A stretch of 64,000 nucleotides of DNA from Ciona savignyi (lineage: Eukaryota > Chordata > Ascidiacea > Phlebobranchia > Cionidae), in the NCBI GenBank assembly GCA_000149265.1, contig CH003145.1, positions 719,333 through 783,332 on the forward strand. The letters are read 5' to 3'. The translations under genes were made by a program, and so were the position numbers. The notes under the pieces are model-generated. The model made no database searches and was not told the origin of the DNA. It saw only the letters and a program-made list of their open reading frames with translations. Position 1 is the stretch's first letter. Each line of letters opens with the position of its first letter. Shown here piece after piece: positions 61,448 to 64,000 of the stretch.

Positions 61448-63895
61448 TCACTGCTGACTTGATGATTGTTGATCATTTTCTTTGCTTATCTTTACGTTTT
61501 CCTTTAATTGTTTGGTGTAAACTTCCAATAGTGGAACAGGGTCCTGTAGATATACAAAAGAAAGAATATTCTGTAATTGCACTTTGGCAAAAACTGCATT
61601 ATATCATATAGTATGTGTTTTTAAGTTGAAAAAAAACATGAAGGAATTATATTTAGGACTCCTATAACCAGGGCTGCAACAATATATCGTAGTCGCGATA
61701 CTATCAATACTGTGCGACCATACTAATAAACGAGTATCGCGATTATCGTATCAACGCATTATTTTATGAGGTAACTTTTCCAAATATTGCGTCTAGAAAT
61801 CGGTAAAAATAGCGTTTATGCACTAAAAAACGCATTTTTATGTCAACACACCTGGTAATAATGTAATAATGATCGCAATAAACCGTAGCTTAACGCTTAT
61901 TATTATGTATTATTGATACTCTATTAGGGCCATGGACCATGGTATTATATATTTGGATTTATACAAGCTAACTTTCCTTACTTACAACATAGGATAACTT
62001 ATGTTGTATTACGTAATATAAAGTTCAACAACCAACTTGTGAATGTTTGTTTATATAACGATAAGAATCGAATAATTAACATGTAAATGGCGTTTTAAGC
62101 AATTAAAGCAATATTTACGAACGACGCACATGGGTGTCAGGCAAACTTTTCGTTTCTGACGCAAATACCTGGGCTATCCCTTCAGTAGGTGTATAAAGGG
62201 TGGTTAGGTTTTACACCAGTTTGTAAGTTTATTAAAATAATTATAAATAAGGTTGATTTCACCTGCAAGCCCATTAAATGATACACTATAGTTTTATTGT
62301 CGCCAAGAAACGCATTTTAGTCCGTTAAAGGAATTTAATTTAGAGTTTGGGAATAACCCGTGCTACTTACGAAAATCGCGATTATCGATACCTTTTTAAA
62401 AGTATCGTTGCCGCCCAAGTTGTAAGCCGTTTTGGCCCACTTACTTAACACCAGCAATATGAATACTTCATTTTCAAACATTTAAAAGCACAAGATCATG
62501 GGGTGTATTTCACTTACCGACTATAAAAGGTGAACCTACATTTTATTTAATCAATAACTTACAAAAATTCCTGCCTTCTTTTCGATATTATATTGCTTTT
62601 CCATGGCCTCGGTCAATGTTAAACCAACCCAACTTGCTTCTTCTTTGTCAATAATATATTTCTAAAAGTTTAAAAGAATTTTTTTATTTAAAATTAATTT
62701 ATAGTGACTAAAACATGCTGTGAGACTATTTAGCCAATTCAATTTAAAATATAACATAAAATCTTAATAGTTTTATTGGTATCTAGCAGTCGTATGAAAA
62801 TTTTAGCCTAAAAGGTATGACATAGAACCTAGTCACTTTCTATTCCATTTTGGGTAAAATTGTTTCTTTAACTTAATGGTTTAAGTAAAAGCGGAGGTTG
62901 TTTCACTTTTTGATAAAAAAAAAAAGGATGTCGGTATGGTTATAAAATTAGATTGGCATTCATTTTAAGCCAAATTTAGTTCACATGAGGCGTGTCAGAG
63001 GTGCATTTCAAATTTACGTCTATGAAGCTACCTATTTTAACGTCTTCTGCATTTTTACATTAGAGGTGAAAAACTATGTTTGTGTACATAGTGTATGTGT
63101 TGTTGCTGTGTTAACCTTGCTGTAAAAAGAAACATAATTTAAAACAAATCTTACCTTATATTTTTTAATAATTTGGTCTTTTTTAACCTTATTTTCAGGA
63201 AATAAATTTTCCTGGTCAGCTAATTTAAGCAGCATTTTGCGTTTCAGTCGAACCCCAAGTCCCTCGAGTATTTTATCCGATGTCTAAAATTTTAAATAAT
63301 GTATACTTTTAAATTGAATACATGATTTTTAAAGCAATTCTATTTTTATGTGTAACCTTGGACAAGGAAATTCACAAATGTTGCATTATACGGTTATACC
63401 ACATAATTTTTAGTTGATATTCAGGGTTTTGTTGATACAGATCACTTGCATTTAAACTGATTCATAACTATCGTTGTATGTAAAAGTAAGTTAGTCAATA
63501 GTTGGGGTAATACATTTAAGCATCTACACACCTGAAGTATAAAATGATCAAAACCATATGCTTCATCAATAAGATCTAGTGTTAAAGCAGTGACGGCAAT
63601 GGTGAACTTCTTGTCAAGTATTTCACTGTAAAGACTTCTTGTAAATAGCTGTGGGTTCCAAACTTTTAAGAATTTGCGGGACATCTGCATAAAAATATTA
63701 CTGAGTTTTAAGTACATCCTCCAGGTTGTGGCAATGCAACTACGCAAGGTACCTTTTTTCCTCGGGCATATTTGAACCCGTAAACAACTCCTTCTCCAGC
63801 CCAAATGCCGTCACGTGATTCTGAAGGGTACTTTACTTGCAACGGAATATTTTCTACACGCTCGGGCTCACCGTTTTCTTTCTTTCTCCACAAAC
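61448..63895 (-). CDS. MRPL28: Mitochondrial large-subunit ribosomal protein bL28m (MRPL28), 5' end missing
   Basis: Component of the mitochondrial 39S subunit, imported from the cytosol. Five exons are visible: 63753-63895, 63532-63684, 63155-63283, 62563-62661 and 61448-61543, encoding about 205 C-terminal residues with consistent phases. Diagnostic stretches: [95 protein letters not shown] and DPVPLLEVY, in the same order as human MRPL28 (256 residues, from memory). The first visible exon is entered in phase 1, so at least one upstream exon with the mitochondrial targeting region (about 50 residues expected) lies beyond position 64000. The protein ends with a polar Lys/Gln tail. It is convergent with the small gene at 57594. 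Confidence 0.95.
61671..62416. mobile_element. Putative hAT-like element, decayed
   Basis: Left end CAGGGCTGCAACAATATATCG and right end (reverse) TTGGGCGGCAACGATACTTTT are imperfect inverted repeats, with repeated TCGCGATTATCG motifs inside. It lies in the last MRPL28 intron. The 8-bp flanks do not match clearly, so the borders are uncertain. Confidence 0.5.
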
Positions 63896-63949
63896 CTTAA
63901 TTGTATCATTATGAATTGTTTAGCTACTAATCAAAGAGAGGCAGCATGG

Positions 63950-64000
63950 TAGGATACTTATCTTTATCGCCAATGATGGACAACACCAGGGTAAGTGGGT
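63950..64000 (-). repeat. tRNA-derived SINE tail at the window edge
   Basis: GTAGGATACTTATCTTTATCGCC..TGATGGACAACACCAGGGT resembles the minus-oriented SINE tail (ATAGGATATTCATCTTTATCC..GGGAAAACCAAGGGGGT) and runs out of the window. Confidence 0.5.

Overview
The window is about 64 kb of AT-rich animal genomic DNA with two assembly gaps (4751-4954 and 31804-31903). Every gene is split by GT-AG introns of roughly 0.1 to 4 kb. The gene set, the compact multi-exon structure, a complement-C6-like LDLa/MACPF/EGF gene, a possible spliced-leader acceptor next to a ribosomal protein ATG, and abundant tRNA-derived SINEs all point to an ascidian tunicate, most likely Ciona or a close relative. The species call is inference; the exon structures were read directly from the sequence, and codon phase was checked at each junction.

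Layout: (1) 1657-17538, minus: a KIAA0319/KIAA0319L ortholog (signal peptide, MANSC, five PKD domains, Cys-rich stalk, TM), 21 exons, one cut by the first gap and one with an apparent 1-bp frameshift. (2) 19865-24221, plus: ribosomal protein eS26 (RPS26), three exons, with three of the four zinc-ligand cysteines replaced. (3) 24691-42207, minus: a 25-exon CACHD1 ortholog (VWA, dCache, TM; relative of calcium channel alpha2delta), convergent with RPS26. (4) 42208-49084: a 6.9-kb gene-poor region filled with SINEs, a hAT-type element, a foldback element and local duplications. (5) 49085-54485, plus: a nine-exon secreted MACPF protein of the complement C6-C9 type. (6) 57594-58676, plus: an unrecognised ~100-residue lysine-rich protein. 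(7) 61448-63895, minus: MRPL28, whose 5' exons lie beyond the window.

The genes do not form a functional cluster: two cell-surface receptors or channel modulators, one cytosolic and one mitochondrial ribosomal protein, and one innate-immune effector. The mobile elements are unusually readable, several with exact target-site duplications: three hAT-type elements (8-bp TSD), a related 8-bp-TSD MITE in an RPS26 intron, a piggyBac-like element (TTAA) nested in a SINE, a foldback element with tandem-repeat arms, and a 1.56-kb TIR element inside a CACHD1 intron that carries a decayed copy of a repetitive, uncharacterised protein family. The strongest items for a second look are the zinc-ligand-less eS26, the gene-bearing TIR element, the foldback element, and the intact metal-binding motif in the CACHD1 VWA domain.
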